Positions 46,665-58,099 of a DNA stretch of 64,000 nt are shown here, one piece after another. The notes under the pieces are model-generated. The model did no database searches. It was given only the letters and a program-made list of their open reading frames with translations, and was not told the DNA's origin. A program made the position numbers and the translations under genes. Position 1 is the stretch's first letter. Every line of letters begins with the position of its first letter. The stretch is from Taudactylus pleione (taxonomy: Eukaryota; Chordata; Amphibia; Anura; Myobatrachidae): contig JAUIMM010000135.1 in the NCBI GenBank assembly GCA_031769625.1, positions 2,563,001 to 2,627,000 of the forward strand, read 5' to 3'.

Positions 46665-47454
46665 TAGATTGTAAGCTCCACTGGGGGCAGGGACTGATGT
46701 GAATGGACAAATATTCTCTGTAAAGCACTGTGAAATATGTGTGTGCTATATAAATAACTGGTAACAAATAAATAATAAAACTGTCACTTTACAGGCCGTG
46801 TTTGAAAAATGACAGTTGGTTGGTACTTTATCTATCTCCAAGGCTTAGTACATAGATCCCAAAGGCTTGACAAAGTACAAACTTGCAGTGCTGCTGCTTC
46901 TATAGAAATATTATTATATTAATTTCAACATTCTTTTATTAATTGTCTTCTATACAAATATTAATAAGAGTTGTACGCAAGTCCGTTTTGTGGACGGATG
47001 TTGCGATTGTTCGCATTGCATATGCTCTATGGGTGTTTCCAAGTCACAAGCGGCTCTATCGCAAATTTACAGCTGAATAGGCGCAAATGGGTGCTCGCAT
47101 GTAGGCTAAGTGTAGTGAGGCTGCATCGGGGCGTGTAGGCGGAATTGAGGGCTATGCTGAGTTCAGTCTGATTTTAGACAAATCTCGGAGTACAAATGCG
47201 AGCTGATAATGATGGTGGCTATAATGGCTATATGAACAAGCTTTGGGATAGAGGCAGCGTAGTCGCATAGATGCGTTCAATTAAGCATACGGCATTGTTT
47301 GAAACCGTCCCATCTTTCATACAATCTGCCCCCTTAGTAGTGGTCTGGAGATAACCAGACATATTTATTGGTGGTTAGGAGAAAAAAAAACAACATTCAT
47401 GTTCTTAGTTCACTTTTTTTTACCATTTAAATTAAAAAAGACACAAACTCATTG

Positions 47455-47800
47455 GGGGAGATGCACTAAGACGTGGAGAGTGATAAAGCACTAACCAATC
47501 AGCTCCTGTCACTTTACAGGCTGTGTTTGCAAAGTGACAGGGGGCGGGATGTACTAAGCATCGCTTCCTCTATGCGGTACATCCCCCATGACTTCGGGTG
47601 TACATACCACGGTATGTACCTAGAATTTCGTAAAGGACAGCTCTCCCAATAAGAGCAGTCCTTTGCGATGCTGCCGGGCAGAGGGACTTCCGTCTTTAAC
47701 ACCCAGAAGTCCCTTGTGCACATGCCCATACCTGCCCAGGAGCTGATAAGTTGGTACATTATCTCTCTTCACCCCAAGGCTCCAAGGCTTAGTGCATCTA
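47455..47800. mobile_element. Composite hairpin MITE of the CCAATCAGCTCC family
   Basis: GGGGGAGATGCACTAAGACG...CCAACCAATCAGCTCC begins the outer element and GGCTTAGTGCATCT ends it. A second GATGTACTAAGCATC unit lies inside (about 47545-47730). Confidence 0.6.
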
Positions 47801-48109
47801 TTGTCCCAAATGTCAAATGCCTACAGCCACACTTTTCCACAGTCTATGAGAAAATACGCACATTTTTGGGTAAGGTTCTGCACTATATTAATGATATGTT
47901 CTCGTTACAGGCCTAATTTTTAAACTTGGTCACTAGGGCCACATAAATGTACTATTTTGCCTGTTTACAGCTATAGTTACTGTAGCAAGAAAAATGTCTT
48001 ACTTAATTGGACGGCGCATGCTCCTCACTTGCTAGGTAACGGCAAACAGCTTCTTCTCAAGCTACTTTATTTTGACAGGAGGGCTACACTCCCAGGTATC
48101 AAAAACAAG

Positions 48110-48222
48110 GTTTCTTCTTCAGGGTCCATATGCTCCACAGAGAGACCTTGGGGTGTAGGTTGGATCTGTATCCCGGGCACCACGCAGTTAAAGCTTTGCT
48201 CCCAGGATGCACTGGTCCAGCG
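48110..48222 (+). mobile_element. DIRS terminal-repeat fragment (copy 4, plus strand)
   Basis: GTTTCTTCTTCAGGGTCCAT through CCTTGGGGTGTAGG and CCCAGGATGCACTGG matches the 5' terminal repeat of the DIRS family. Together with the gag fragment at 49355 it suggests one badly decayed plus-strand copy. Confidence 0.7.
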
Positions 48223-48735
48223 TCGTAGCTAGACGGCAGTGCGCCCTGTGCAGCACTGCCGCCCCTCTCACTCCCTTTCCGCCCCCTCCTCCCACCCCCT
48301 GAGCTCTTACCCTAACTTCCGACGGGAGGAGGGAGGGCGGGATCTTCCGTCGATTTTTCAGTGTCCACTGTCCGGCGCGCACCACTGCCGGAGGTCTCTA
48401 TCTGCAGACCTCCGGCACAGAGAAGTATCTATCAGAGCCAAAATCACTCCCACTGACATCACTAGTGATGTCAGTGGGGCCGGCTTGGGAACGCCTCCGT
48501 CTGGCAGGCATGCCCCCGGCACGCCCACCAAAGGGGGCGTGCTGTCAGTCACCATCGACAGCACGCCCCCTTTGATGAGACACTCCGACCGAAGGAAAGT
48601 CCTTCGCTCGTCGGGTCTCGCGCATGCGCACAACGGAGCTCCCTCCGCCGTGCGCATGCGCAGTGGGGACCATCGACCCACTTGCGAGCGGACAGCCGCT
48701 CGCGAGTGGGCCTGAATGACCCCCATAGTAGACAT
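48223..48735. other. GC-rich segment interrupting the DIRS fragment, unclassified
   Basis: GC-rich, with two internal inverted pairs: GACATCACTAGTGATGTC at about 48450, and GGGGGCGTGCTGTC against GACAGCACGCCCCC around 48545. It ends GGGCCTGAATGACCCCCAT. Probably a MITE. The open frames (up to 158 codons) lie on both strands and are unlikely to be genes. Confidence 0.4.
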
Positions 48736-49354
48736 GTCATGTTTGGTATTATATTAAATCACTGTTCATTTGCAGATCTCCGGTTCTATCGGCAAGGAGA
48801 TCACATCATGCGTCTGCAAGTTACGAACTATAGGGAGTTATTGGTTAGCATGTTACCATTTTGTATGAAGTGTCTGTAGCCAGTTTAACTAGTTCCTCGG
48901 AGGAAAAATTACACAAAGAAGCTGTTGGAGAACTGAGACATACCTCTGATGACACCGTATGAACTAACCAATGACCAGAGTGACATGAAGCAAGAACCAA
49001 TGAGAATCTGTTATAACGTGCCTTTGTTGTCTCTGTAATCTGTAACGAATATAGGCTTGTGAGCTGGGTGCAGTATGCAGTCATTTCTCCATTTCTTTGG
49101 GTGACGTTGACCCCAGGGTTCAGGATTGAAATACTGCATACTGGGACCAGTAGCGCAAAGCGTATGTATCGGCCGTACTATTTTCATTGCTTTTTTTTAT
49201 TCTAATTGTTAAAGCTTTCCCTGTTTACATAAATAACTTTTTGTGCTTTGGAACCACATAATTGGACTGGAAAGCAATTCTTTCTTAAGCGACTTGCAGC
49301 GCTAAATAGCGACAATGAGGAATAAATAATATGACGGGGGCTTGGCTAACACCT

Positions 49355-49815
49355 GGTAAGAGGTATCAGCCGCAGAAGTGTTTGGCCTCATGTTATCCCT
49401 GAGGAACACTGCAAGAAGTGGGAATCACCTCCTGCGGTGGATTCTCAAATTACTTGCTTAATAAAAAGTACCACGCTGCCCATGCCTTCCATTTCTTCAT
49501 TGAAGGATTCTACTATCCATAGTGGAGACATGCCTGAAATCAATTTATCTCAGGAGCGGTTGTCCGTCTGTCCATGACTATCTCATGGGTGGCTAAGGCG
49601 ATAGAAGGTTGGGCAAATGTTCTGGAGGACACTTTGCCTGAGTAGGCTCCTGAGACTCTTTGGCGGGCCACATTAGAGATGCGGCTGCTTATATTGGTGA
49701 GGCTTCTTTGGATGCCAGTCTGCTGACCTCCAGACTCTCAGCCACGGCAGTGTCTGCTCGCCGCTCTCTGTGGCTGCGCTCCTGGGGGGCAGACGCTGAT
49801 TCTAATAAGGTTTCA
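49355..49815 (+). pseudogene. DIRS gag fragment on the plus strand (copy 4)
   Basis: CCTGGTAAGAGGTATCAGCC starts the same PGKRYQP block as the other gags. The frame continues through VDSQITCLIKS-like text to DAAAYIGEASLDASL and [17 protein letters not shown], with stops and frameshifts. Confidence 0.8.
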
Positions 49816-50055
49816 CCCTTCCCTCATTGGTTCTGTGACACAATGCTGGTTGTTTTTGTTCTATATATGAACAGCATATAACATGCATCCTCTGCTGTAC
49901 AATAATTCAGTTCCTATGCACCTAACCACGCTGTGTAATTAATGGGTGCACTGATCAATATGGATTTATATATAACTGCAAGTCACTGTAACATTGCTTC
50001 ATTTTCAACAAAGATTATAGAATTTGGCCATACAACCAGTTCGCAGTGTTCCCAA

Positions 50056-50410
50056 TTATTTATTTATTACCAGTTATTTATATAGCACTCACATATTTTG
50101 CAGCGCTTTACAGAGAATATCTTACCATTCACATCCGTCCCTGCCCCAGTGGTGCTTACAATCTATATTCCCTACCACATGTACACACACATACACACTA
50201 GGGTTCATTTTGTGTTGGGAGCCAATTAACCTACCAATATATTTTTGGAAGGTGGGAGGAAACCAGAGTACCCAGAGGAAACCCACACACAGGTAAGGCC
50301 ATGGTGGGAATACAAACTCCTCACAGGTAGGGCCATGGTGGGAATACAAACTCCTCACAGGTAGGGCCATGGTGGGAATACAAACCACAACCTCAGTGCT
50401 AGGAGCAGGG
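50056..50410 (-). mobile_element. tRNA-type SINE copy with a 34-bp internal tandem repeat
   Basis: Reads on the minus strand as the SINE of 45252-46765 (GGAAACC-CTCTGGG body, TTGTAAGCACCACTGGGGCA, then TATATAAATAACTGGTAAT). Between 50292 and 50395 a unit starting GTAGGGCCATGGTGGGAATA repeats about three times. Confidence 0.7.
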
Positions 50411-50525
50411 GAGTAGCGAGGGTGGTTCCAGTGAAGCACAGCTCCGGGCGCCAAAATGGACAGAGGGCGCCATCCAGGGTTCTGGAATTCATGGAGCGCT
50501 ACATAGTATGATGGCTGCCTGTTAC

Positions 50526-50620
50526 TTTTATCTTGGTTTGTTTGCTCTATATTCTAAATAAGTGACGGATCTCAGATCCGTCACTTATTTAGAATATAGA
50601 GCAAACAAACCAAGATAAAA
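50526..50620. repeat. Perfect 95-bp palindrome (47-bp arms, 1-bp centre)
   Basis: Arm one (50526-50572) begins TTTTATCTTGGTTTG. Arm two (50574-50620) is its exact reverse complement over all 47 bases, and the centre is a single C. A third copy of AAGTGACGGATCTGAGATCC follows at 50623-50643. Confidence 0.95.
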
Positions 50621-50644
50621 CTAAGTGACGGATCTGAGATCCGT

Positions 50645-51830
50645 TTCTACATTTCACGCTCCCTCAGGCTGCCCAGATTGTCTCTCCTCCGGCCCTCCCT
50701 CCTCGGTGATCATCTTCTGTCACCTCACCTTTCCTGTCAGATTGATTACATTCACTTCTCACCTCTTTAATTCCCTCCCCTCGCTACCCTGTGATCGGCT
50801 CTTTGCCCCTGTTCACTCCGTTCTTATTGGCTTCTGTCACCATCCCTCTCCTTTCTTATTGGCTTCTGTCACCACCCCTCTCTGATCCCCACTTTCCTCT
50901 CCCCTCTCCTCTTTGATCCCCTCCCTCCTTTTCTCCTCATTCCGTTCTTCAATGGACTTAAAAGTGACACATCTGAGGTAAAATCCTAATCTTCAAATAT
51001 AAAGGTATGAGTTTAAAAAAAGTCACAGCTTTGCTATTTAAAGTAATGGAGGTGTCCCCAGGCATGACCACAGTGTTATTTGAAAGGTCTTTTAAAAAAT
51101 ATTAGGAGACCTAGAAGAATAATAATGGTGGTAGACAGAACATGACATGATTAGTACTCTCACATTAATATAGGTTCAATGTATATATGTGAAGTAGGAC
51201 CATAGCCGAGAATGGAGCTTCCCATAGGTGTTCCCACTACAGTGAAAGCGGCTTCTGGCCGTAATTGCAGTAATAAGCTGTGCACCCTGTGTAATCTCAC
51301 TCTAGCACATGTATACTGTCAATTTAAGTTAAGTGCTCAGAATATATAATACAGTCTCCTCTATTGACTAATAACAATGATTTAAAGGAGATAAAAGTCA
51401 GATCCTAGGTGCTATACATAAATTAAGCAGTGCCAAAGAAGCTACCCATTAATGTTAGATAGTGCATCACCGAAGCATTCTATTCCCCCAATGGGACCTC
51501 AACGCAAAGTGCGATACTGCCACTTTTTGCTGTTTTTCTATTCACTCCAGTATTCTCCCACAGGCTGGCCATACCCCACTGGCACAGTTCAGTACAGGGA
51601 GGGGGCGCTATGACATGCACTTTCTCCGAGCGCCATGGTTCCACGCTACTCCTCTGGCTATGAGGCAGTAATGCTAACCATTACACCGCCAATTAACAGA
51701 AGTTTTAAAAATGCTACACTTCTACCACTGCGTAGCACTCCTATACCAGTCACCTATCCTACACTAATCAGTGACTATCACCATTCAACTTTTTATAGTC
51801 GTGCAACCCAGCAATGCTATGTGATGATAC
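50645..51830. other. Intergenic between RPL7L1 and PTCRA, nothing recognised
   Basis: C/T-rich 50650-50950, then ordinary AT-rich sequence. No exon found. I saw no C6orf226-like exon here. Confidence 0.45.
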
Positions 51831-51836
51831 ATTGCG

Positions 51837-52048
51837 TCTCGGTGCACACTACATGATCCAGCGTACAACAGTGCGATGTCTCATTACATCCTCTGCATGT
51901 AAAACCGCGATGGGTGTGGAATCGTCCCATTTGACGTGCAACACAGCCGATGGGACGACAATTGACGGATTGCGCATACACACTATACATTCCAATCCAC
52001 GTCGGTACGATATCGCACAATACATCGTACAGTGCATACTCAGCTTTA
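51837..52048. mobile_element. MITE with GTGCACACTACATGAT-type ends
   Basis: GGTGCACACTACATGATCC and ACATCGTACAGTGCATACTC are diverged inverted ends. Short palindromes of the CGATATCG type lie inside. Confidence 0.45.
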
Positions 52049-53204
52049 CACTTATCAGCACAGGATAGGACTGTCATCTCCTGATCTGTAATCAGCACAA
52101 GCTGCCACTTACCTGTTACACTAAGCTTCCATGCAGTAATCAGCACAGTTACTGGGAACCCATGCTTGTGTAACATACTGTATGTGATGGGAATTAAAGA
52201 GTGCACACCCGAGTATTTATATTAAATAAGGGTTTTATTCCCATCAAACACTTAATGGGCCAGAGCCAAACTTAGTAGAACAGCTCATTAACAAATATAA
52301 AACTTTAATTAAAATTACAGAGGAATGAGTAATTAAGTCCCAAAATGACGAAGTACACAAAAGTACTTTGAGTATCAATCCAATTCTCTTTTTAACCTTT
52401 ATAGAGCTGATGTACAATGCAATATCAAGATCTTTCCACCAAATCCACATTTATTTTTTGCAAAGTTATTTACATGAATTCTTCAGAAATTGTGAAAAGT
52501 GGTTTAATCAGAGAGCCCAGCTCCAGAAGTCTGTCCATAGCTTGTTTATGCTGCACTTTGGCCTTAATGTTACAGTCTGCTTGCAGCATCCTTTCCCTGT
52601 GACGATTTACCAAGCATCAGGTCAAATAATGGTCTCCGAAGTTCCATCAAATCAGTGAACATATCTAAGAAATATTATCCACAAATAGGCTGTCCAATAG
52701 AAATCTTCTGGATAATGAAGAGGGTGTGTCATTCGGAGGAACCAATCCTGCCTAGAATATAAAATGAGATTCATGAAGCAGCAGTAACAGTTTACGTGGT
52801 AAATCCAATTAGGAGAGAGTTTGCAAAAGCAAATTTGTTTAGTTAAACTCACATGCATCGCACCAATGCGCGCACACAGGAAATGAGAGATCCAATTAGG
52901 AATAGCAATTTGTAGAAGTTGCGGCGAGGGTGTGCGACTTTTCTACAAAATGTGTACTGGGAGAAGTGGGAAACCATCCTGGACCCCACAAAAAGTGACA
53001 ACCGAGATAGCAGGACCATATAGAAGGTTGTTAGTGGCCATAAGGAAAGTACTGCAGGTTTTTAAAAGGTGTTAAATGGCTGATTTGTGCACTATTCATG
53101 TTGGAAAAATTATAGCAAGCATCTTCCAGCAAATTAGAGTCATTTTGGGGTACAGAAAAATATAGCTGTTTTTCAGTGTTTTTATACAAGTTCGAATAAA
53201 GCGG

Positions 53205-53412
53205 GAACACTCAACACCACCACATACCAGTCTCGCATCATTGACACCTCTACATACCTGCCCTGTCCCATTGACACTTCCACATCGATGTCCCCACCAT
53301 TGACATCTCCACATACCTGTGCCCCATCATCGACACCTCCATATACCTGTCCCACCATTGACTCCTCCATATACCTGTCCCCACACCATTGACACCTCCA
53401 CGTACTCATCAG
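53205..53412. repeat. Minisatellite of about 28-30 bp in the RPL7L1 3' flank
   Basis: Six or so imperfect units of CATTGACACCTCCACATACC plus CTGTCCC. Open frames on the minus strand here are artefacts. Confidence 0.8.
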
Positions 53413-53536
53413 ACATCACTTACACCCATTATTATTGTCCTCTTTCTGCCCCAGTAGATCTTCCACTGACTCATATACTTTTTGAACCCTGATAAACTTC
53501 TATTGCTGCCGCTTCTGACAAACCCGCTTCTCACCT

Positions 53537-53745
53537 TTAATTGAGCTTTCGGATGAGCTGATTAATGCCAACACCTCTGTTTCCTGGGTCTCCAACCTCG
53601 GTGATATATCCCTTCCTGTTAATACCGGCATGACGGGATATAGAGAGCTGGAAAGGGCATAAGAACCTATTGACGCGTGTAAAATGGTTTCCTGCTGAGT
53701 ACAACTCATGAATCACATCTTCCAGGCAGATAATTCCCAGTTGTC
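53537..53745 (-). CDS. RPL7L1: RPL7L1 last coding exon
   Basis: Acceptor TTTCTCTGTTTAG, then [19 protein letters not shown] through NQLIRKLN, stop TAA at 53539-53537. The other open frame over the same bases (53709-53500) is out of phase with the splice and has no homology. Confidence 0.95.
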
Positions 53746-56700
53746 CTAAACAGAGAAAGAGACAAGCTGATGTGCAGAAGAGGAAGACGACGGAACCGCT
53801 GCGATATAGTACAGTATGAGAAAATTACCTAGCTGCTCTTCTATCATGTTATTGTCTGTGAGCGGCACCTTTTTGCCTTTTACCACGGTTTGCCCCCGCT
53901 TTAGGATCAACTCGCGCACAGACTTCAAGTTTGGGAAACTGCAAAACAAAAATACATAAAATAAATCGGGTAATAGGCCAACCTCTCAAATCCCATTGCC
54001 AACGTGACGGAGCTAATTCACACTCAGAAACCGTTACATATATACCACAGTCAGTGGAGAGAGACCGAGAGAAGCTAGATAAGGAAGACGGGGAAAAAAG
54101 AGGGACGTCTATGGAAAGTGGGTTATGAATGTTACCAACTGAGCAAAAGACAGGCCCATAATACTAGTGTTATGCTGGGTACACATTAGACGACTTGCAA
54201 ACGATGCGATGCCGTCAACGATTTTCCTTGAACTGCCGGGCAAACTGTCAAGTGCATACACACTGTGCAATCTAACAAGCGACCAAAAGATATATCTTGC
54301 ATAGTTTGCTGGTTAGATCGCCTAATTGTTCGGTAGTGCGTACACACTGTACGATCTGCTGGAGCGTGCATAGAGCGTACACACTTGACGATTTGTCGTT
54401 CCGATGCGTTGGATCGTCCAAATAGTTTAAAATTATCGTCGTGTGTAGGGGCCTTTAGAGTGTAAATTAATATTTGAGTGCAATGAACATGCTGCAACAT
54501 TTTATATCACCAGAAGTACCACAGTTATACAGCACTAGCAGGGAGAAGTGTCTGTATTGAAATATTTTAAAACAATAATTTCAAATAATGTTTAATGTCA
54601 GGATGTTTCAAATGCAGTAGTGTCTAAAGTGAGGCCTGCAGCTCACAGGGAAGAGCCTGGCTGAATTAAATACTCCAGTATTCAGGTACCCATGCACTAA
54701 TTTTAGGGGAAACAAGAGACCTTCCTGCAGAAGAAGCCAGTTTCCTCCCATAGGAGTATAGATAATCCAAAATGAGTACATTACATAAAGCCCTGATACA
54801 AACATTAACATGCCTACATGTGTATTAATTCCAAGCTAATGTTTTTTGGTTTCACACTCAAACTATGCACCCACAGTATGTTATAGGTACAAGGTATTCA
54901 TGAACAACTTTTTTAAGTTTTAAGTGTGGCTACGGCATGGGTTAGCACGACACGTCAGAAAGCTAGCCCTAATTCTTAACTCAAATTATTTTTATCAGTA
55001 GAACAAAAAATCCAATATACATCCGATAAGACAATAGTACACAATAATTTACAATCATAATATAAACATTATATTTTTGAAATTTTATAAAATACAATAG
55101 AAAACGAAAAATAAAAAAATATATAATATACAAAGAAAATAAGAATACAGCAAGTATTACATCGAAAAACCAAGAAAAACCAAATAATACAATATATTAT
55201 AAAAGACAAAACAGAACAGTACAATACATACAACCATTATTTATGGAAATATATGTGTGGTCAGTCATATTAACCTTTTTCATATCGAATTGGGGCAGTG
55301 TTAAAGCTAGCCGACTATGGACGTCGTGTGAGAAGATGAGTCAATAAAGTCCGACCAGGGTCGCCATTTTAGCAGTGGGGACGAGGATGATGACGAATAT
55401 TTAAATCCAGAGGTTTCCATTTCAAAACTTCTCTTTTAGATATTATTATCGAGAGAGATGGGGGGGGGTCAGGTCTCTTCCAAAATTGTGCTAGAGCTGC
55501 CCTTGTAGCTATCAAAATGTGTCCAACAACATACTTATGTAATTGTATTGTAGGAGGAAAATAATGTAGGAGTGCGATTTCTGGAGACTGAGGAAGAGTC
55601 TCCATAGTGACCTGAGCTATTAACTGAAATACCGCTGACCATAAGGAAAATATATTAGGACAAGACCAAAAGATATGTATCAGAGTACCATCTAACCCGC
55701 AATTCCTCCAACATAATTTAGAGGAGTCTGGCCAGATTCTATGCTAGCCCTAATTCTGATATTTTGGTGCTTACCACTATTCTATACAAAACACTCATAC
55801 AGGAGCAGGTCTCTGTACATGAGAGGAGGTTCTGGTGCTCACTAACGTGCTTATGTCTAGTTACCAATGTACTACAGTAAGCATTGGTTCATGCAGTCCT
55901 AAAAGGCTCCAACCTCTTACTATAGGAGTGCTTTATGGCTTATGTATTCATATGAACATTTTCTAGCATGTGCTGTACTATTTCAGCCAGGGGCAGAGGG
56001 GTTGTAACCATTAGCGGGCGCAGAGGTGAATGAGGTGCCAGGCAGCTTGCGTTGGTCTAACTAATATTTGTAAGTACCAGGCGGATCCTGGCGCAGAGGG
56101 ATCTAGAACAGGGGGAGACAAACGTTACATTACATGTATGGGATATTGATTAAGCACTACCCAGCAATCCTAAACCTTGTATTATTTATAATAGCAAAGC
56201 TCAACGTTTCTTGGACGCTGCCATATTTCTCAATGATCTGAGGATACGCCCACAACCCGAGTGCTGGGGTAGGTAGGTGAGCACTTAACATCACATCCGC
56301 TTCCTGTTACTGGCTCTCTTAGTGCTGACTAAACACCACTGATCCCATCACTCTGCCCTTTGAGGTAGCAAAGAGATATGGTAGAATTGGGTAACCAGTG
56401 TTAGGCAAACAGTCATGATGAGTTTCCAGGATTCTTTAGATTTTAGCTTGCTCCAAAGTCAGTTTTATGGTGCATACACACGGTCAGTTTTTCTGTCAGA
56501 CCTGAACGATAACGATTTTAAAAATGGTTCATATCTGAAAGAAAATCTGACATTTGAGCCTGCAACGATGAACGATGCGCGCTACCGATTGTCAGATAAC
56601 GATATCTGACATCTGATGTGTTTGCAGTCAGATTTGGACGATTCCATTCATTTTAATACTGTCTGAAATCGTTCATCTGACAGATCTGACCATGTGTATG

Positions 56701-57737
56701 CACCATTACTTTTCAACTAACATTGGACATCTTGCCTTTATTTCTCAAGATACACACATACAATGCACATGCCAAAGAAGCACACACCAAAAAGGTATTT
56801 TCCAAAGGCCATAGATAACCAATGCCTAAATCTGGATCACATTATAATAAACGCCACTGTACTAAGCATGACAGAAGTGCTACCAGATAACAGACTGTTG
56901 TTAAACACTGCACAGTCTCAGGAGTATTGAAACGACAACCCCGATGTAAAAAACAGGCTTGCAAATACAATTGAATGTACTATATGTGGACGGCACTCAC
57001 CCCCAAGCAACGTATGGTTCTACAACTTGCAACATCTTCACAGATTCTGGAGTCAACTTCACAAAGGTTCCAGAAAAAATGTCCCCTAGCCGAAGGGTCT
57101 TCAGGACACGCAATACCGGCGGGCTGACCCCCTGAATGCTGAAAGAGAAGCAAGAGGTGTGATGAGGTACAGAGAAGGCATACCCATAGAAAAGGTCACT
57201 TTGGTGTAATACAGAACGGACTTTCAGGACAAGCGCATAAGGCTGGATTCAAATTAGCCATTTTTAATAAACAGAAGGAAAAATATAAATATTACATTTT
57301 TCTTGCCGGCAGTAAAATCACTGCATGGCAAGTTTGTCATTATATATAATTATATTTATTCCTGGAGTAAATAGAGGGCATATAGAGCTACAAGATGTAC
57401 CCATTTAACCTCTGTATTTTGTCCCCCTTTATAATTGATGTAGATTCTGGTGTCCTGTCACATTGACAGTTTATAGACTGTTTTGAAGCCCTAATCAATA
57501 TTAGCCTACAAATGAAGCAGCACCTGATAAATAATGTAGATACAGCAGTAAGGCAAAGAGTAAAACAGTGACGTACTCCATAATTCTCACGACAAACGCA
57601 AGTCTTTGATTGGCCAACTTGGGCGCTCTGTTGTACGTTTCCATCCTCCGCAATCTGGAATCATCTCTCAGTTTTCTCCGTGAGTTGCGGACAAGTGTTT
57701 CTAGACGTTTAAATTTGATTTGTTTCCCGGGCTGAAC
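53537..57737 (-). CDS. RPL7L1: RPL7L1 (ribosomal protein L7-like 1), 3' four exons
   Basis: RPL7L1 is a paralogue of ribosomal protein uL30 (L7) implicated in 60S ribosome biogenesis. Exons 57737-57577, 57138-57001, 53938-53829 and 53745-53537 join in phase. They carry [19 protein letters not shown], then [20 protein letters not shown] (the L30 fold), [52 protein letters not shown] and [20 protein letters not shown]. The last part is [20 protein letters not shown], ending [10 protein letters not shown] and TAA. The N-terminal exons are not in the window; they should lie to the right of 64000. A DIRS element occupies the intron just upstream of the first exon seen. The first and fourth gene neighbours match human 6p21. 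Identity is secure. Confidence 0.95.
53829..53938 (-). CDS. RPL7L1: RPL7L1 exon
   Basis: Acceptor TTTTGTTTTGCAG, donor CTAG|GTAATT. It encodes [15 protein letters not shown] through NNMIEEQLG. Highly conserved. Confidence 0.96.
54170..54462. mobile_element. GCTGGGTACAC-ended MITE (downstream of coding RPL7L1 exon, in the 53.9-57.0 kb intron)
   Basis: TATGCTGGGTACACATTAGA at one end and TCGTGTGTAGGGGCCTTTA at the other. The interior has CGATGCG/CGTACACAC motifs typical of the family. Confidence 0.65.
54977..55742 (-). mobile_element. 5'-truncated L1-like LINE with 15-bp target duplication
   Basis: The minus-strand frame reads [20 protein letters not shown] then [14 protein letters not shown] and [19 protein letters not shown], the C-terminal Cys-rich region of L1-type ORF2, followed by an A/T-rich 3' UTR. 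The direct repeat GCTAGCCCTAATTCT flanks it at 54962-54976 and 55743-55757. It lies in an RPL7L1 intron, same orientation as the gene. Confidence 0.9.
55760..56460. other. RPL7L1 intron, nothing recognised
   Basis: No exon or clear repeat seen. Confidence 0.5.
56463..56708. mobile_element. MITE with TGGTGCATACACACGGTCAG ends
   Basis: ATGGTGCATACACACGGTCAG and TGACCATGTGTATGCACCAT are inverted ends. Inner arms contain CTGTCAGACCTGAACGAT and its complement. Confidence 0.82.
57001..57138 (-). CDS. RPL7L1: RPL7L1 exon
   Basis: Acceptor CTTCTCTTTCAG, donor GG|GTGAGT. It encodes [19 protein letters not shown] through VVEPYVAWG. Confidence 0.94.
57577..57737 (-). CDS. RPL7L1: RPL7L1 exon (first seen in window)
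   Basis: Acceptor TTCTTCCCTCCTTCCAG, donor ATGGA|GTACGT. It encodes [15 protein letters not shown] through AFVVRIM plus two bases. The DIRS element boundary lies only about 20-45 bases upstream of this acceptor. Confidence 0.93.
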
Positions 57738-57781
57738 CTGGAAGGAGGGAAGAAAAAATATGAGATATGGTAAGAACTTAC

Positions 57782-57942
57782 CCTCGTTATCTCTATTTCT
57801 ACGAAGTCCATAGGGTTCCACAGGATACCTTGGGGTATAGGTGTGACTTCAGTTGCAGGGCACCAAAGAGTTAAGCTTTTCAGCCTCCCAGGATGCACTA
57901 GGTCCCCCTCCTATACCCCGCCCCCGAGCCAAGGCACCTCAG
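57782..57942. repeat. DIRS copy 1 left inverted terminal repeat
   Basis: Contains GAAGTCCATAGGGTTCCACA, CCTTGGGGTATAGGTGTGAC, CCCAGGATGCACTAGG and CTATACCCCGCCCCCGAGCC, each found reverse-complemented at 63505-63645 and in the same order at copy 3. Confidence 0.9.
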
Positions 57943-58099
57943 TTAGTTACCAAGCCATAGGCGGAGGAGGAGAAGGAAGAGAGAGAGAACAAAGATCTGG
58001 ACACATACAAGAATCACATTCTCACCAGAGGGAGACGGAAAACCGGTGACCAGAGCAAAGCCCATCTGCAGCACAGGTGCGACAGGGCGGGAGTCCTGT

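Larger units (their letters stand above)
45252..46765 (+). mobile_element. tRNA-type SINE split into three pieces by two MITEs
   Basis: Piece 1 (45252-45311) has the tRNA-like head GTGTAATGGTTAGCATTACT. Piece 2 (45915-46096) continues GGTTGTGGGTTAGATTCCC and the body GTGTGGAGTTTGTATATTTT. Piece 3 (46665-46765) has AGATTGTAAGCTCCACTGGG and ends GTGCTATATAAATAACTGG. A minus-strand relative is at 50056-50410. This is not a functional tRNA gene. Confidence 0.7.

Noticed and set aside
48239..48735. 158-codon and 125-codon frames in GC-rich DNA
   Set aside because: Overlapping on both strands, with inverted repeats and no homology I recognise; more likely a MITE interior.
53500..53709. 69-codon minus-strand frame starting with Met
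   Set aside because: Out-of-phase shadow of the last RPL7L1 exon.
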